DNA of 64,000 nucleotides, taken from NCBI RefSeq assembly GCF_007830185.1, contig NZ_VLKZ01000001.1, positions 496,001-560,000 of the forward strand, read 5' to 3'. The DNA comes from Halalkalibacter nanhaiisediminis. Lineage in GTDB: Bacteria > Bacillota > Bacilli > Bacillales > Bacillaceae_D. A model generated the notes under the pieces. The model was not told where the DNA came from. It did no database searches and saw only the letters and a list, made by a program, of their open reading frames with translations. Below are positions 30,045 to 39,108 of the stretch, piece by piece. The translations under genes were made by a program, and so were the position numbers. Numbering within the stretch: position 1 is the stretch's first letter; the number at the start of each line of letters is the position of its first letter.

Positions 30045-32414
30045 ATGACTCGTTATATACGTAAAGTTGCTGTAATTGGTTCGGGTGTTATGGGATCGGG
30101 CATTGCTGCACATCTCGCTAATATTGGTATTCGATCATTATTACTTGATATTGTGCCAAAAGAACTTACGGAAAGTGAGAGAGGAAAGGGACTTACACTT
30201 GAGGATAAGGCTGTACGAAATCGTTTAAGTAGCGAAGCCATTAAAAAGCTTGCGAAACAGAAGCCTGCCCCGCTTTCTGTAAAAACGAAAGCTACATATA
30301 TTGAGCCAGGCAACCTTGAGGATGATCTTAAGCGGCTTGAAGAAGTCGATTGGATTATCGAGGTCGTTGTTGAAAATTTAGCGATAAAACAGCAATTATT
30401 TGAAAAGATTGATGCAGTTCGTAAGCCTGGTACGATCATCAGCTCAAATACTTCAGGTATTTCAGTTGAAGCAATGGCAGAAGGTCGCACAGAAGATTTT
30501 CAAGCTCATTTTCTCGGAACACATTTCTTTAACCCACCAAGATATTTAAAACTACTTGAAATCATTCCAACACACAAAACGAATAAAGAAGTTATTGATT
30601 TTATGAAAGCGTTTGCTGAAGAGACCCTTGGTAAAGGAGTTGTCGAAGGGAAAGATACGCCGAACTTTATCGCCAATCGAATTGGAACGTACGGACTACT
30701 TGTTACCGTTCGCGAAATGCTAAAAGGTGGCTATTCAGTTGGAGAGATTGACTCAGTAACTGGTCCGTTAATTGGCAGACCAAAGAGCGCAACATTCCGT
30801 ACATTGGATGTAGTTGGCCTTGATACGTTTTTACACGTTGCCAAAAATGTCTATGAGGTTGTTGACGGCATCGAAAAGGATGTATTTGATCCGCCAGCTT
30901 TTATGAAAGAAATGGCTGAGAAAGGCTGGATTGGAAGTAAGAGTGGTCAAGGATTCTTTGTTAAAAAGAAGAGTGAAAAAGGCACTGAGATTCTGGAATT
31001 GAATCCTGGAACGCTTGAGTACGAAGAGCGTAAAAAGCTAAAAGCAGCCTCTATTGAACAAGCAAAGCAGGCAAAAAAACCAGCTGATAAGTTGAAAACA
31101 CTCGCATATGCGGATGATTGTGCAGGAAAGCTGATTTGGAGCTTACTTAAGCCAGTTCTTCTCTACTCAGCTGAAAAGGCTTATGAGATTGCCAATGACC
31201 TCTATGCAGTGGACCAAGCAATGAAATGGGGATTCGGCTGGGAACTCGGTCCGTTTGAAATGTGGGATGCACTAGGTGTTGCTAAATCAGTGGAACGAAT
31301 GGAAGCAGAAGGTGAAACCGTTTCTGCTTGGGTCAAAGAAATGTTGCAAACAGGACACGAAAGCTTCTATAAAGGAGATACGTTCTACCATGATGGCGGC
31401 TATGAGCCAAAGCAAATGAATGAGAAGATTGTGCATTTAAAATCGCTTAAGCCAGACAATGTGGTTATGAAAAATAGTGGTGCAACGCTTCTTGATATTG
31501 GTGATGATGTTGCCTTACTTGAATTCCACTCGCCGAACAATTCTATTGGACTTGATGTGATCCAAATGATCAATAAGTCGATAGAAGAAGTGGAAAATAA
31601 TTACAAAGGGCTTGTTATTAGTAATCAAGGGAAGAACTTCTGTGTTGGTGCGAATTTGATGATGATTTTAATGGAAGCACAGGATGATAATTACTTTGAA
31701 GTTGAGCTTGTTGTTCGTCAGTTCCAACAAGCAATGGCAAATATTCGTTACTCAGCAAAGCCAGTTGTGACAGGTCCATTTGGCATGACACTTGGTGGTG
31801 GGGCAGAAATTTGTCTTCCTTCTGCAAGTATTCAAGCGTCACTTGAAACCTATCTTGGCTTAGTTGAAGTTGGAGTCGGTCTCATTCCTGGTGGTGGCGG
31901 AAACAAGGAATTGTATCTTCGCAACCTTGAACGAACGAATTATGACGTACAAAAAGCAGCAATCACGACATTTGAAACGATTGCGATGGCAAAGGTCTCA
32001 ACCTCTGGACATGAAGCGGTTGAAAATGGCTTTTTAAGTGAGCGAGATGGCGTGGTCATTAATGGCGACTTTCTCATTGATCGTGCGAAACAACAAGTTG
32101 AGTATTTATTAGCATCGGGCTATCGTCCGCCAGAACGTAAGAAGATTCCTGTAGCTGGAGAAACTGGGTTTGCAACTCTTTTACTAGGTGCAAAAACGAT
32201 GAAGTTCGGTGGCATGATTTCTGATCATGATCTTAAAATTGCTGAAAAGCTAGCCTTTGTCATAGCAGGCGGGCGTGTACCAAAAGGAACGCTAGTAGAT
32301 GAACAATATTTACTCGATTTAGAACGTGAAGCCTTTTTAAGCTTGATTGCTGAACCGAAATCACAGCAACGGATGCAATATATGTTAGCAAAGGGCAAAC
32401 CACTTCGTAACTAA
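30045..32414 (+). CDS. fadN: Trifunctional-type 3-hydroxyacyl-CoA dehydrogenase / enoyl-CoA hydratase FadN
   Basis: A 789-residue beta-oxidation protein, the same size as B. subtilis FadN. The N-terminal NAD-binding dehydrogenase ('VAVIGSGVMGSGIAAHLANIG') has 'SSNTSGISVEAMAEG' and 'HFFNPPRYLKLLEII'. The C-terminal crotonase half has 'GLVISNQGKNFCVGANLMM' and 'TLGGGAEICLPSASIQ'. It hydrates enoyl-CoA and oxidises the hydroxyacyl-CoA. It is first gene of fadN-fadA-fadE, behind a FadR operator. ATG 30045 follows AAAGGAGGAG; the longer frame has no SD. Confidence 0.96.
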   Translation: MTRYIRKVAVIGSGVMGSGIAAHLANIGIRSLLLDIVPKELTESERGKGLTLEDKAVRNRLSSEAIKKLAKQKPAPLSVKTKATYIEPGNLEDDLKRLEEVDWIIEVVVENLAIKQQLFEKIDAVRKPGTIISSNTSGISVEAMAEGRTEDFQAHFLGTHFFNPPRYLKLLEIIPTHKTNKEVIDFMKAFAEETLGKGVVEGKDTPNFIANRIGTYGLLVTVREMLKGGYSVGEIDSVTGPLIGRPKSATFRTLDVVGLDTFLHVAKNVYEVVDGIEKDVFDPPAFMKEMAEKGWIGSKSGQGFFVKKKSEKGTEILELNPGTLEYEERKKLKAASIEQAKQAKKPADKLKTLAYADDCAGKLIWSLLKPVLLYSAEKAYEIANDLYAVDQAMKWGFGWELGPFEMWDALGVAKSVERMEAEGETVSAWVKEMLQTGHESFYKGDTFYHDGGYEPKQMNEKIVHLKSLKPDNVVMKNSGATLLDIGDDVALLEFHSPNNSIGLDVIQMINKSIEEVENNYKGLVISNQGKNFCVGANLMMILMEAQDDNYFEVELVVRQFQQAMANIRYSAKPVVTGPFGMTLGGGAEICLPSASIQASLETYLGLVEVGVGLIPGGGGNKELYLRNLERTNYDVQKAAITTFETIAMAKVSTSGHEAVENGFLSERDGVVINGDFLIDRAKQQVEYLLASGYRPPERKKIPVAGETGFATLLLGAKTMKFGGMISDHDLKIAEKLAFVIAGGRVPKGTLVDEQYLLDLEREAFLSLIAEPKSQQRMQYMLAKGKPLRN

Positions 32415-32441
32415 ATGAAGAGACGTGGGAGGGGAAGACAA

Positions 32442-33623
32442 ATGAGAGAAGCGGTTATTGTTGCTGGTGCGAGAACACCAGTCGGAAAAGCAAAACGTGG
32501 TACGCTCGCGAATGTTCGTCCAGACGATTTAGGAGCGTTGACGGTGAAAGAAACGTTAAAGAGAGCTGGCGATGTTGACCCATCTAACATTGATGATGTC
32601 ATTATTGGTTGTGCAATGCCAGAAGCTGAACAAGGGATGAATGTTGCTAGAAATATTTCAGCCTTAGCAGGTTTACCAAATACGGTGCCTGCCATTACGA
32701 TCAATCGGTATTGTTCATCTGGTTTGCAAAGTATTGCGTACGGTGCTGAGCGGATTATGCTTGGACATTCAAAAGCAATCATTGCAGGTGGAGCAGAATC
32801 AATGAGCATGATTCCAATGGGCGGTCATGTGATTGCACCAAACCCGACTCTTGTTGAAGAGCAGCCAGAGTATTACATGGGAATGGGATATACGGCTGAA
32901 GAAGTGGCGAGTCGTTTTGGTGTGAGTCGTGAGGATCAAGATGCTTTTGCAGTGGAAAGTCATAAACGTGCTGTAGCTGCGATAGAGGCAGGGCGATTTA
33001 AAGATGAAATAGTGCCAGTAGATGTGACATTGCGTTCAATCGGTAGCGATCACAAATTAAAAGAGAAGCAAGTGATATTTTCGATGGATGAAGGAGTCAG
33101 AGCTGATACAACGGTTCAAGGCCTTGCCAAACTACGACCTGCATTTCACCCGCAAGGTAGCGTAACAGCAGGTAATGCATCACAGATGAGTGACGGTGCA
33201 GCTTCCGTTCTTCTAATGGACAGAGAAGAAGCAGAAGCAAATGGAATTACGCCTTTACTGAAGTTCCGTGCCTTTGCTGTTGCGGGGGTTGCTCCAGAAA
33301 TTATGGGTATTGGGCCAGTAGAAGCCATCCCTAAAGCAATTAAACTAGCTGGGCTTGAGCTAGCAGATATCGGTTTATTTGAATTAAATGAAGCCTTTGC
33401 TTCTCAATCTCTTCAAGTGATCCGTCATTTAAATCTTGATCATGACAAAGTGAATGTAAATGGTGGTGCGATTGCCCTTGGTCATCCGCTTGGGTGTACA
33501 GGTACGAAGCTGACGTTATCACTTTTACATGAAATGAAGCGTCGTAATGAGCAATTTGGTGTGGTGACCATGTGTATTGGTGGAGGAATGGGCGCTGCTG
33601 GTGTATTTGAATTAATCGGCTAA
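32442..33623 (+). CDS. fadA: Acetyl-CoA C-acyltransferase (thiolase) FadA
   Basis: A 393-residue thiolase that cleaves 3-ketoacyl-CoA in the last step of beta-oxidation. The acyl-forming Cys is in 'INRYCSSGLQSIAYG', the His in 'NVNGGAIALGHPLGCTG', and the second active-site Cys in 'VVTMCIGGGMGAA'. It starts ATG 32442 after GTGGGAGGGG, 27 bases behind fadN, and is followed by fadE. Confidence 0.97.
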   Translation: MREAVIVAGARTPVGKAKRGTLANVRPDDLGALTVKETLKRAGDVDPSNIDDVIIGCAMPEAEQGMNVARNISALAGLPNTVPAITINRYCSSGLQSIAYGAERIMLGHSKAIIAGGAESMSMIPMGGHVIAPNPTLVEEQPEYYMGMGYTAEEVASRFGVSREDQDAFAVESHKRAVAAIEAGRFKDEIVPVDVTLRSIGSDHKLKEKQVIFSMDEGVRADTTVQGLAKLRPAFHPQGSVTAGNASQMSDGAASVLLMDREEAEANGITPLLKFRAFAVAGVAPEIMGIGPVEAIPKAIKLAGLELADIGLFELNEAFASQSLQVIRHLNLDHDKVNVNGGAIALGHPLGCTGTKLTLSLLHEMKRRNEQFGVVTMCIGGGMGAAGVFELIG

Positions 33624-33658
33624 ACATTATAGATAGATAAAAAAGGGAGGAACGTAAA

Positions 33659-35440
33659 ATGAGTCAAACATCGGAACAAGTTGTAAAAGGCGGGAGCTTT
33701 CTAATCGAGGATATTGCTGCGGATAAAGTATATACACCAGAGGATTTCACGGATGAGCAAATCATGATCGGACGTACAACAGAAGAATTTGCTATTAAAG
33801 AGGTTGCCCCAGTGCTAGAAAAAATTGAAGAACACCAATTTGAGCATACGGTTAAGTTACTAAAGCAAGCAGGGGATTTAGGGCTACTTGGTGCTGATGT
33901 GCCAGAGGAGTATGGTGGCTTAGGCCTTGATAAAATTAGTTCTTCATTAATTTCTGAGAAATTTGTTCGCGCTGGATCATTTGGTTTGAGTCACGGTGCC
34001 CACGTAGGGATTGGAACGTTACCAATCGTCTTTTTCGGGAATCATGAGCAAAAGCAAAAGTACCTTCCCGATCTTGCTTCAGGTGATCGTCTTGCTGCCT
34101 ACGCCCTAACGGAGCCTAGCTCGGGATCTGATGCTCTCGGTGCGAAAACAACAGCTGTCTTAAATGAAGCAGGAACTCATTATGTGTTAAATGGAGAAAA
34201 GCAGTGGATCACAAACTCTGCTTTTGCTGATGTGTTTGTTGTCTATGCGAAGATTGATGGTGAAAAGTTTACGGCTTTTATTGTTGAAAAAGGATTTGAA
34301 GGGGTAACGACTGGTCCTGAAGAAAAGAAAATGGGGATTAAAGGGTCATCCACCCGAACATTAATTCTTCAAGATGCGCTTGTTCCAAAAGAAAATGTTC
34401 TTGGTGAAATCGGCAAAGGTCACGTGATTGCCTTTAATATTTTGAATGTAGGTCGTTATAAGCTCGGCATTGGTTGTGTTGGCAGTGCAAAGCGCGCATT
34501 AGAGCTTGCGGCAACATATGCAAACGAGCGTAAGCAGTTTAAGACACCGATTGGCAAGTTTACGCTTATTCAAGAAAAGCTTGCCAATATGGCAACAGCG
34601 ACATTTGCTGCAGAGAGCTCGATTTATCGCACAGGTGGTTTATTTGAAGCGAAACTTGGTGGGTTATCGGATGAAGAGCAAAAAGATGGCCGCGCTGTCG
34701 CAAATGCGATTGCTGAGTATGCGATCGAGTGTTCACTGAACAAGGTAGTTGGCTCTGAAACGCTTGATTATGTTGTTGATGAAGCTGTTCAAATTCATGG
34801 TGGATATGGTTTCATGGCTGAATACGAGGTAGAGCGTATGTACCGTGATTCGCGTATTAATCGTATTTTTGAAGGGACAAATGAAATCAATCGTCTACTT
34901 GTCCCGGGAACGATTATGCGTAAAGCCATGAAAGGGGAGCTTCCACTACTGCAAAAAGCAATGGCTCTTCAAGAAGAATTAATGATGCTCATGCCTCAGG
35001 AAATAGGTGATGAGCCACTAGAGCAAGAAAAATATTTACTTAGTATGGCCAAAAAGATTTTCTTAATGATTGCTGGCACAGGAGCTCAGAAATACGGGGA
35101 AAAACTACAGCATGAACAAGAGCTTCTTTCAAATGTTGCTGATATTGTTAGCGAAGTGTTCTCAATGGAGTCAGTTATTTTGCGTACAGAAAAGGCAATG
35201 AGGAAGTCTATAGATAAAGCAGGACAAAAATTACTCATGACACAAGTATTTTGCCAAGAAGCATTCAATCGTATTGAAGCACATGCAAAGGAATCCCTTG
35301 TTACAATGGAGGAAGGCGATACGCTTCGTACGATGCTTGGAATCCTTCGCAAGCTCTCACGTCATACACCAATAAATGTTGTCGCGAAAAAACGTGAAAT
35401 TGCAGCAGCTGTTTTAGCAGAGAAGCGTTACGTCGTTTAA
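33659..35440 (+). CDS. fadE: Acyl-CoA dehydrogenase FadE
   Basis: A 593-residue FAD enzyme, matching the length of B. subtilis FadE. It catalyses the first oxidation of acyl-CoA. The dehydrogenase core has 'AYALTEPSSGSDALGAKTTA', 'WITNSAFADVFVVYAKI', 'QIHGGYGFMAEYEVERMYRDSRINRIFEGTNEI' and the catalytic Glu in that last block region. An additional C-terminal ~150-residue helical extension is typical of this type. Third gene of the fad operon with GGGAGGAA as SD. Electrons presumably go to ETF, whose genes are not in this window. Confidence 0.96.
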   Translation: MSQTSEQVVKGGSFLIEDIAADKVYTPEDFTDEQIMIGRTTEEFAIKEVAPVLEKIEEHQFEHTVKLLKQAGDLGLLGADVPEEYGGLGLDKISSSLISEKFVRAGSFGLSHGAHVGIGTLPIVFFGNHEQKQKYLPDLASGDRLAAYALTEPSSGSDALGAKTTAVLNEAGTHYVLNGEKQWITNSAFADVFVVYAKIDGEKFTAFIVEKGFEGVTTGPEEKKMGIKGSSTRTLILQDALVPKENVLGEIGKGHVIAFNILNVGRYKLGIGCVGSAKRALELAATYANERKQFKTPIGKFTLIQEKLANMATATFAAESSIYRTGGLFEAKLGGLSDEEQKDGRAVANAIAEYAIECSLNKVVGSETLDYVVDEAVQIHGGYGFMAEYEVERMYRDSRINRIFEGTNEINRLLVPGTIMRKAMKGELPLLQKAMALQEELMMLMPQEIGDEPLEQEKYLLSMAKKIFLMIAGTGAQKYGEKLQHEQELLSNVADIVSEVFSMESVILRTEKAMRKSIDKAGQKLLMTQVFCQEAFNRIEAHAKESLVTMEEGDTLRTMLGILRKLSRHTPINVVAKKREIAAAVLAEKRYVV

Positions 35441-35453
35441 AATTGTTATTAAC

Positions 35454-35479
35454 TTTGGGGGTTAAATTTAATCCCCAAA
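35454..35479 (+). terminator. Hairpin after fadE
   Basis: TTTGGGG pairs with CCCCAAA around a 12-nt loop. A second hairpin (CAAAGAAG..CTTCTTTG) follows at 35524-35550. Neither has a long T run, so termination efficiency is uncertain. Confidence 0.5.
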
Positions 35480-35624
35480 ATACCATATAGCTCCTTTCTT
35501 ATGAAGCATTCTCCTCTCAAGTGCAAAGAAGTCCCAATGGGGCTTCTTTGTCGTTCTCGATATTGAATGATTCTGTCTTTTTTGAAGCATGCTACTAAAA
35601 GGTGATGAAAATGGGGGATGATTG

Positions 35625-35780
35625 ATGAAAAAGAAAGAAAAACTCAAATATACGGCTCCCCTCACTGCAGTGGAGGAGTTTTCGAAGGATGTAAGTGTAG
35701 ACTCTGCGCATGAGGCTCTTCAAACAATATGGAACATAAATGAGCAAAGTGATTGTGATCAAGAAGAAGATACGCAATAA
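35625..35780 (+). CDS. Small basic-to-acidic hypothetical protein (51 aa)
   Basis: A 51-residue frame: a basic start ('MKKKEKLKYTAPLTAVEEF'), then 'VSVDSAHEALQTIW', then an acidic end. GGGGGATGATTG precedes the ATG as an SD. It sits between fadE and the yusI-like gene, with 36 bases to the latter. It is too short for certainty, but codon use and SD support it. The family is not recognised. Confidence 0.5.
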   Translation: MKKKEKLKYTAPLTAVEEFSKDVSVDSAHEALQTIWNINEQSDCDQEEDTQ

Positions 35781-35816
35781 TAATGGTAATGATTATAAGG
35801 AAGGAGGGTAGTGAAC

Positions 35817-36173
35817 ATGGCGATTACGTTTTATCAATACCCTAAATGTGGAACCTGCCGCAAAGCGAAAAAATGGTTTGACGAAAAAGGAATTGAGATT
35901 AACGACATACATATTGTGGAGCAACCACCATCAATAGAAGAGCTCCGCGACCTTTACCGAAAAAGTGGACTTGAATTAAAGAAGTTCTTTAATACGAGTG
36001 GACAAAAATATCGCGAGTTAGGTTTAAAAGATAAGCTTGAGGGAATGTCTGAAGACGAGGCACTCGAGCTACTCGCATCAGACGGCATGCTTATTAAGCG
36101 ACCGCTTACAACAGATGGAACGAAAGTGACAGTAGGCTTCAAAGAGGAACAATTCGAGCAAACGTGGGGATAA
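35817..36173 (+). CDS. yusI: ArsC/Spx family thioredoxin-like protein (YusI type)
   Basis: A 118-residue Spx/MgsR/YusI-type protein of the glutaredoxin-like ArsC family. The CxxC is in 'FYQYPKCGTCRKAKKWF', with 'FNTSGQKYRELGLKDKL' and 'LIKRPLTTDGTKVTVGF' at the expected sites. It is not the arsenate reductase of the ars cluster, which has another fold. In B. subtilis yusI also lies between fad and gcvH. The function is unproven; it may be a redox-related partner. The start ATG 35817 follows AAGGAGGG. Confidence 0.88.
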   Translation: MAITFYQYPKCGTCRKAKKWFDEKGIEINDIHIVEQPPSIEELRDLYRKSGLELKKFFNTSGQKYRELGLKDKLEGMSEDEALELLASDGMLIKRPLTTDGTKVTVGFKEEQFEQTWG

Positions 36174-36245
36174 CCTATTTTGTTTCGCTGGAAATGCGGG
36201 TATAATGTAGAAAGATTTTTTATTCACAAAGACGGAGGGATAGTC

Positions 36246-36632
36246 ATGAGCAATTTACCAAAAGAACTAAAGTATTCTGAAGAACATGAATGGGTGAAAG
36301 TAGAAGGAGATAAAGTACGTATTGGTATTACGGACTTTGCACAATCTGAATTAGGTGATATCGTATTTGTTGAGCTTCCAGAAGTAGGGGATGAAATTGA
36401 AGCGGACGAGCCATTCGGAAGTGTCGAATCTGTAAAGACTGTATCTGAATTATATGCTCCTATCAGTGGAAAAGTCGTTGAAGTAAATGAAGAGCTAGAT
36501 GATTCTCCAGAGTTTGTAAACGAGTCTCCATATGAAAAAGCATGGATGATCGTCGTAGAACCAGCAAATGCAGATGATGTGAATAACTTAATGTCTGCTG
36601 AGCAATACGAAGAAATGATTAACGAAGACTAA
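36246..36632 (+). CDS. gcvH: Glycine cleavage system H protein
   Basis: A 128-residue lipoyl carrier. The lipoylated Lys lies in '[18 protein letters not shown]', with the conserved '[13 protein letters not shown]' start. It carries the aminomethyl group in glycine cleavage. In B. subtilis it also acts as the lipoyl relay from LipM to other enzymes, so it links to lipA later in this window. SD GGAGGG and ATG 36246. It is transcribed alone, with its own terminator. Confidence 0.97.
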   Translation: MSNLPKELKYSEEHEWVKVEGDKVRIGITDFAQSELGDIVFVELPEVGDEIEADEPFGSVESVKTVSELYAPISGKVVEVNEELDDSPEFVNESPYEKAWMIVVEPANADDVNNLMSAEQYEEMINED

Positions 36633-36642
36633 TCATGATGAG

Positions 36643-36673
36643 AAAAGGAAGGGCGATAGCTCTTCCTTTTTTG
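36643..36673 (+). terminator. Terminator after gcvH
   Basis: AAAAGGAAG pairs with CTTCCTTTT around GGCGATAGCT, followed by TTTTT. Confidence 0.85.
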
Positions 36674-36770
36674 CGTTAACCTTTAACTACACTTTTCAAT
36701 TATTCACCATGAGTGTACTTGAGCTTTAACGAGAATCATAAGAATAACTTCTGAAGAAGGAGGTTAGATC

Positions 36771-37007
36771 ATGGATCTTGTACGTGTTGACGTAACAAGC
36801 AGAGTAAAAGGCATGTATGAAAATGGCGAAATGAATTTGTATATGGGTGAAGCGAAGGTCGGCAAGGTTATTGAAACAAATCAAGGCTTGCAGCATGAAA
36901 TGGCAGAAGGATTTGAATTTGAAGAGGATAAGATTTTCCGTTATGAGCACGACCAGCCAAGTAAAGTGAAGTCATATGTCGATAGTTGTGAAGAAGGCTG
37001 GTGTTAG
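36771..37007 (+). CDS. yusG: YusG-type DUF2553 protein
   Basis: A 78-residue protein of the DUF2553 family, with 'MDLVRVDVTSRVKGMYENGEMNLYMGEAKVGKV' and the end 'SYVDSCEEGWC' with two Cys. The function is unknown. The position after gcvH is the same as in B. subtilis. The AGGAGG SD is strong. Confidence 0.85.
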   Translation: MDLVRVDVTSRVKGMYENGEMNLYMGEAKVGKVIETNQGLQHEMAEGFEFEEDKIFRYEHDQPSKVKSYVDSCEEGWC

Positions 37008-37021
37008 GATCTAAATAGTTT

Positions 37022-37056
37022 GAGCTCTTTGTCAGAAATGATAAAGAGCTTTATTG
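37022..37056 (+). terminator. Terminator after yusG
   Basis: GAGCTCTTT pairs with AAAGAGCT, followed by TTATT. Confidence 0.7.
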
Positions 37057-37073
37057 CAAAATAACAATAATGA

Positions 37074-37103
37074 TTGACAAGTTTTTTTTGATCGTGCTAT
37101 TAT
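37074..37103 (+). promoter_or_regulatory. Promoter of the met leader
   Basis: TTGACA (37074-37079), 18 bases and TATTAT (37098-37103). It lies ~35 bases before the SAM riboswitch. Confidence 0.75.
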
Positions 37104-37137
37104 TCATTCATGTAAAACGACTGATAAATTTTATAAA

Positions 37138-37310
37138 CTCTTATCCAGAGTGGCGGAGGGACTGGCCCTATGAAGCCCGGCAACCTTAGATGATCTGATC
37201 TAGTCATCATCTTAATGGTGCTAAATCCTGCAAAAGCATGTTTGCTTTGGAAGATGAGAGAGAGGCTCATGACTATTCACCTTTCTGTTCATCTGCAGAA
37301 GGGTTTTTTA
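37138..37310 (+). promoter_or_regulatory. SAM-I riboswitch (S box) with terminator
   Basis: The leader has the S-box core: CTTATCCAGAG, GGCGGAGGGACTGGCCC, ATGAAGCCCGGCAACC and GGTGCTAAATCCTGC, in order, followed by GATGAGAG closing P1. A terminator (CCTTTCTG/CAGAAGGG, then T6) lies at 37280-37310. SAM binding would stop transcription of metNPQ. Confidence 0.97.
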
Positions 37311-37403
37311 TTTGAAGTCGAAAACGAAGTGTATTCGTTGACGACAGCGACATTGTTTGATAACGTAATATCACTTTATTGATAGGGAAAGTAGGGATTA
37401 GAA

Positions 37404-38429
37404 ATGATTTCGTTAAACGGCATCCGTAAAGTGTTCCAAACAAAGGATGGACCGGTTGCTGCCGTGAATGGCGTAAACTTAAAGATTAAAGAAGGCGAAA
37501 TTTATGGCATCATTGGTTATAGTGGTGCTGGTAAAAGTACGCTTATTAGAATGTTAAATATGCTTGAGCGTCCAACAGAGGGCGATGTTGAGGTCGCTGG
37601 AAAAGCCCTTTCTAAGTTAAGTAATAATGAGTTAAGGAAAGCCCGCCAAGAAATTGGGATGATTTTTCAGCATTTTAACCTTTTGTGGTCACGAACAGTT
37701 CGGGATAATATTGCTTTTCCTCTTGAAATTGCTGGGGTAAAGAAAAGCGAGAGAGACAAGCGAGTGAATGAATTAATTGAACTAGTTGGACTAGAGGGAA
37801 GAGGCGAAAGTTATCCATCACAGCTCAGTGGTGGACAAAAGCAACGTGTCGGAATTGCACGTGCGCTTGCGAATAACCCGAAAGTGCTACTTTGTGATGA
37901 AGCAACGTCAGCTCTTGATCCTAAAACAACTGATTCGATTTTAGACTTGCTCGTTGATATTAATGAAAAGCTTGGCTTAACGATAATTCTTATTACACAT
38001 GAGATGCACGTGATTCGTAAAATTTGTCATCAAGTGGCTGTGATGGAAGCTGGTAAAGTGGTTGAGCAGGGTCCAGTTCTTGAAGTGTTCCGTAAACCAA
38101 AAGAGAATATGACCAAGGAATTTGTAAAGCAAATCACAGAACCTGAAGAAACAACCGATGCGATTAAGCAAATGCTTGCTGAACACCCTGAGGGTCAAAT
38201 TGTCCAGCTGACATTTGTCGGCGAAGAAGCTGAACGTCCTTTAATCACACAATTAATTCGTGAATTTGACATTGAAGTAAATATTGTTCAAGGGAAGATT
38301 ACGAAGATCCAAAAAGGCTCTTATGGTACATTATTTGTAGCGTTAAATGGTCAGAAAAAAGAGGTTGAAAAGGCGATCACCTTTATTCGTAATAAGGAAG
38401 TTGATGTGGAGGTGATTACCTATGCTTGA
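37404..38429 (+). CDS. metN: Methionine ABC transporter ATP-binding protein MetN
   Basis: A 341-residue ATPase with Walker A 'GYSGAGKSTLIR', signature 'QLSGGQKQRVGIARAL', Walker B 'LLCDEATSALDP' and switch His 'ILITHE'. A C-terminal NIL domain (residues ~265-341, 'GQIVQLTFVGEEAERPLI') senses methionine in this family. It energises uptake of L- and D-methionine and methionine sulfoxide. It lies directly after the SAM riboswitch and overlaps metP by 8 bases. Confidence 0.97.
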   Translation: MISLNGIRKVFQTKDGPVAAVNGVNLKIKEGEIYGIIGYSGAGKSTLIRMLNMLERPTEGDVEVAGKALSKLSNNELRKARQEIGMIFQHFNLLWSRTVRDNIAFPLEIAGVKKSERDKRVNELIELVGLEGRGESYPSQLSGGQKQRVGIARALANNPKVLLCDEATSALDPKTTDSILDLLVDINEKLGLTIILITHEMHVIRKICHQVAVMEAGKVVEQGPVLEVFRKPKENMTKEFVKQITEPEETTDAIKQMLAEHPEGQIVQLTFVGEEAERPLITQLIREFDIEVNIVQGKITKIQKGSYGTLFVALNGQKKEVEKAITFIRNKEVDVEVITYA

Positions 38430-39090
38430 TCAATGGTTGGGTGATGTGAAGTGGGACAAGCTCTGGGAAGCTACATTAGAGACTCTCTATATGACAGGCA
38501 TATCTGTTGTTGCCACATTCTTTTTAGGGATTATTCTTGGTTTAATATTATATTTAACAAGTAAAGGGAACCTCTGGGAAAGTGTTATATTTAACCGAAT
38601 TGCCAGTTTGATTGTCAATATTTTTAGATCAATTCCATTTATTATTTTAATTGTCTTGCTGATTCCATTTACTCGAGCTCTAGTTGGCTCTATTTTAGGG
38701 GCTAATGCAGCCTTACCTGCACTAATTATTGGTGCAGCACCATTTTATGCTCGTATGGTTGAAATTGCTCTAAGAGAAATTGATAAAGGTGTTATTGAAG
38801 CTTCTCAGGCAATGGGGGCAAGCAATGGGACGATTATTCGAAAGGTTTTGATTCCTGAAGCATTACCTGCTCTTATTTCTGGGATTACGGTTACGGCTAT
38901 TGCTTTAGTGAGTTATACAGCCATGGCAGGTGTCATTGGTGCAGGTGGTCTTGGACACTTTGCCTATTTAGAAGGGTTTCAAAGGAATAATAGTCAAATT
39001 ACTTTAGTAGCAACGATCGCTATTCTATTGGTTGTTTTTGTTATTCAATGGATTGGTGATTATTTTACAAATAAAACAGATAAACGATAA
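38422..39090 (+). CDS. metP: Methionine ABC transporter permease MetP
   Basis: A 222-residue permease with about five transmembrane helices and the EAA loop 'GVIEASQAMGASNGTIIRKVLIPEALPAL'. It overlaps the end of metN by 8 bases, indicating translational coupling. Together with MetN and MetQ it forms the MetNPQ importer, under the upstream SAM riboswitch. Confidence 0.96.
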   Translation: MLDQWLGDVKWDKLWEATLETLYMTGISVVATFFLGIILGLILYLTSKGNLWESVIFNRIASLIVNIFRSIPFIILIVLLIPFTRALVGSILGANAALPALIIGAAPFYARMVEIALREIDKGVIEASQAMGASNGTIIRKVLIPEALPALISGITVTAIALVSYTAMAGVIGAGGLGHFAYLEGFQRNNSQITLVATIAILLVVFVIQWIGDYFTNKTDKR

Positions 39091-39108
39091 CTAAGGGGGA
39101 AAAGAAAC

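Noticed and set aside
35086-35352. Antisense frame within fadE
   Set aside because: Shadow frame; no SD, no separate promoter.
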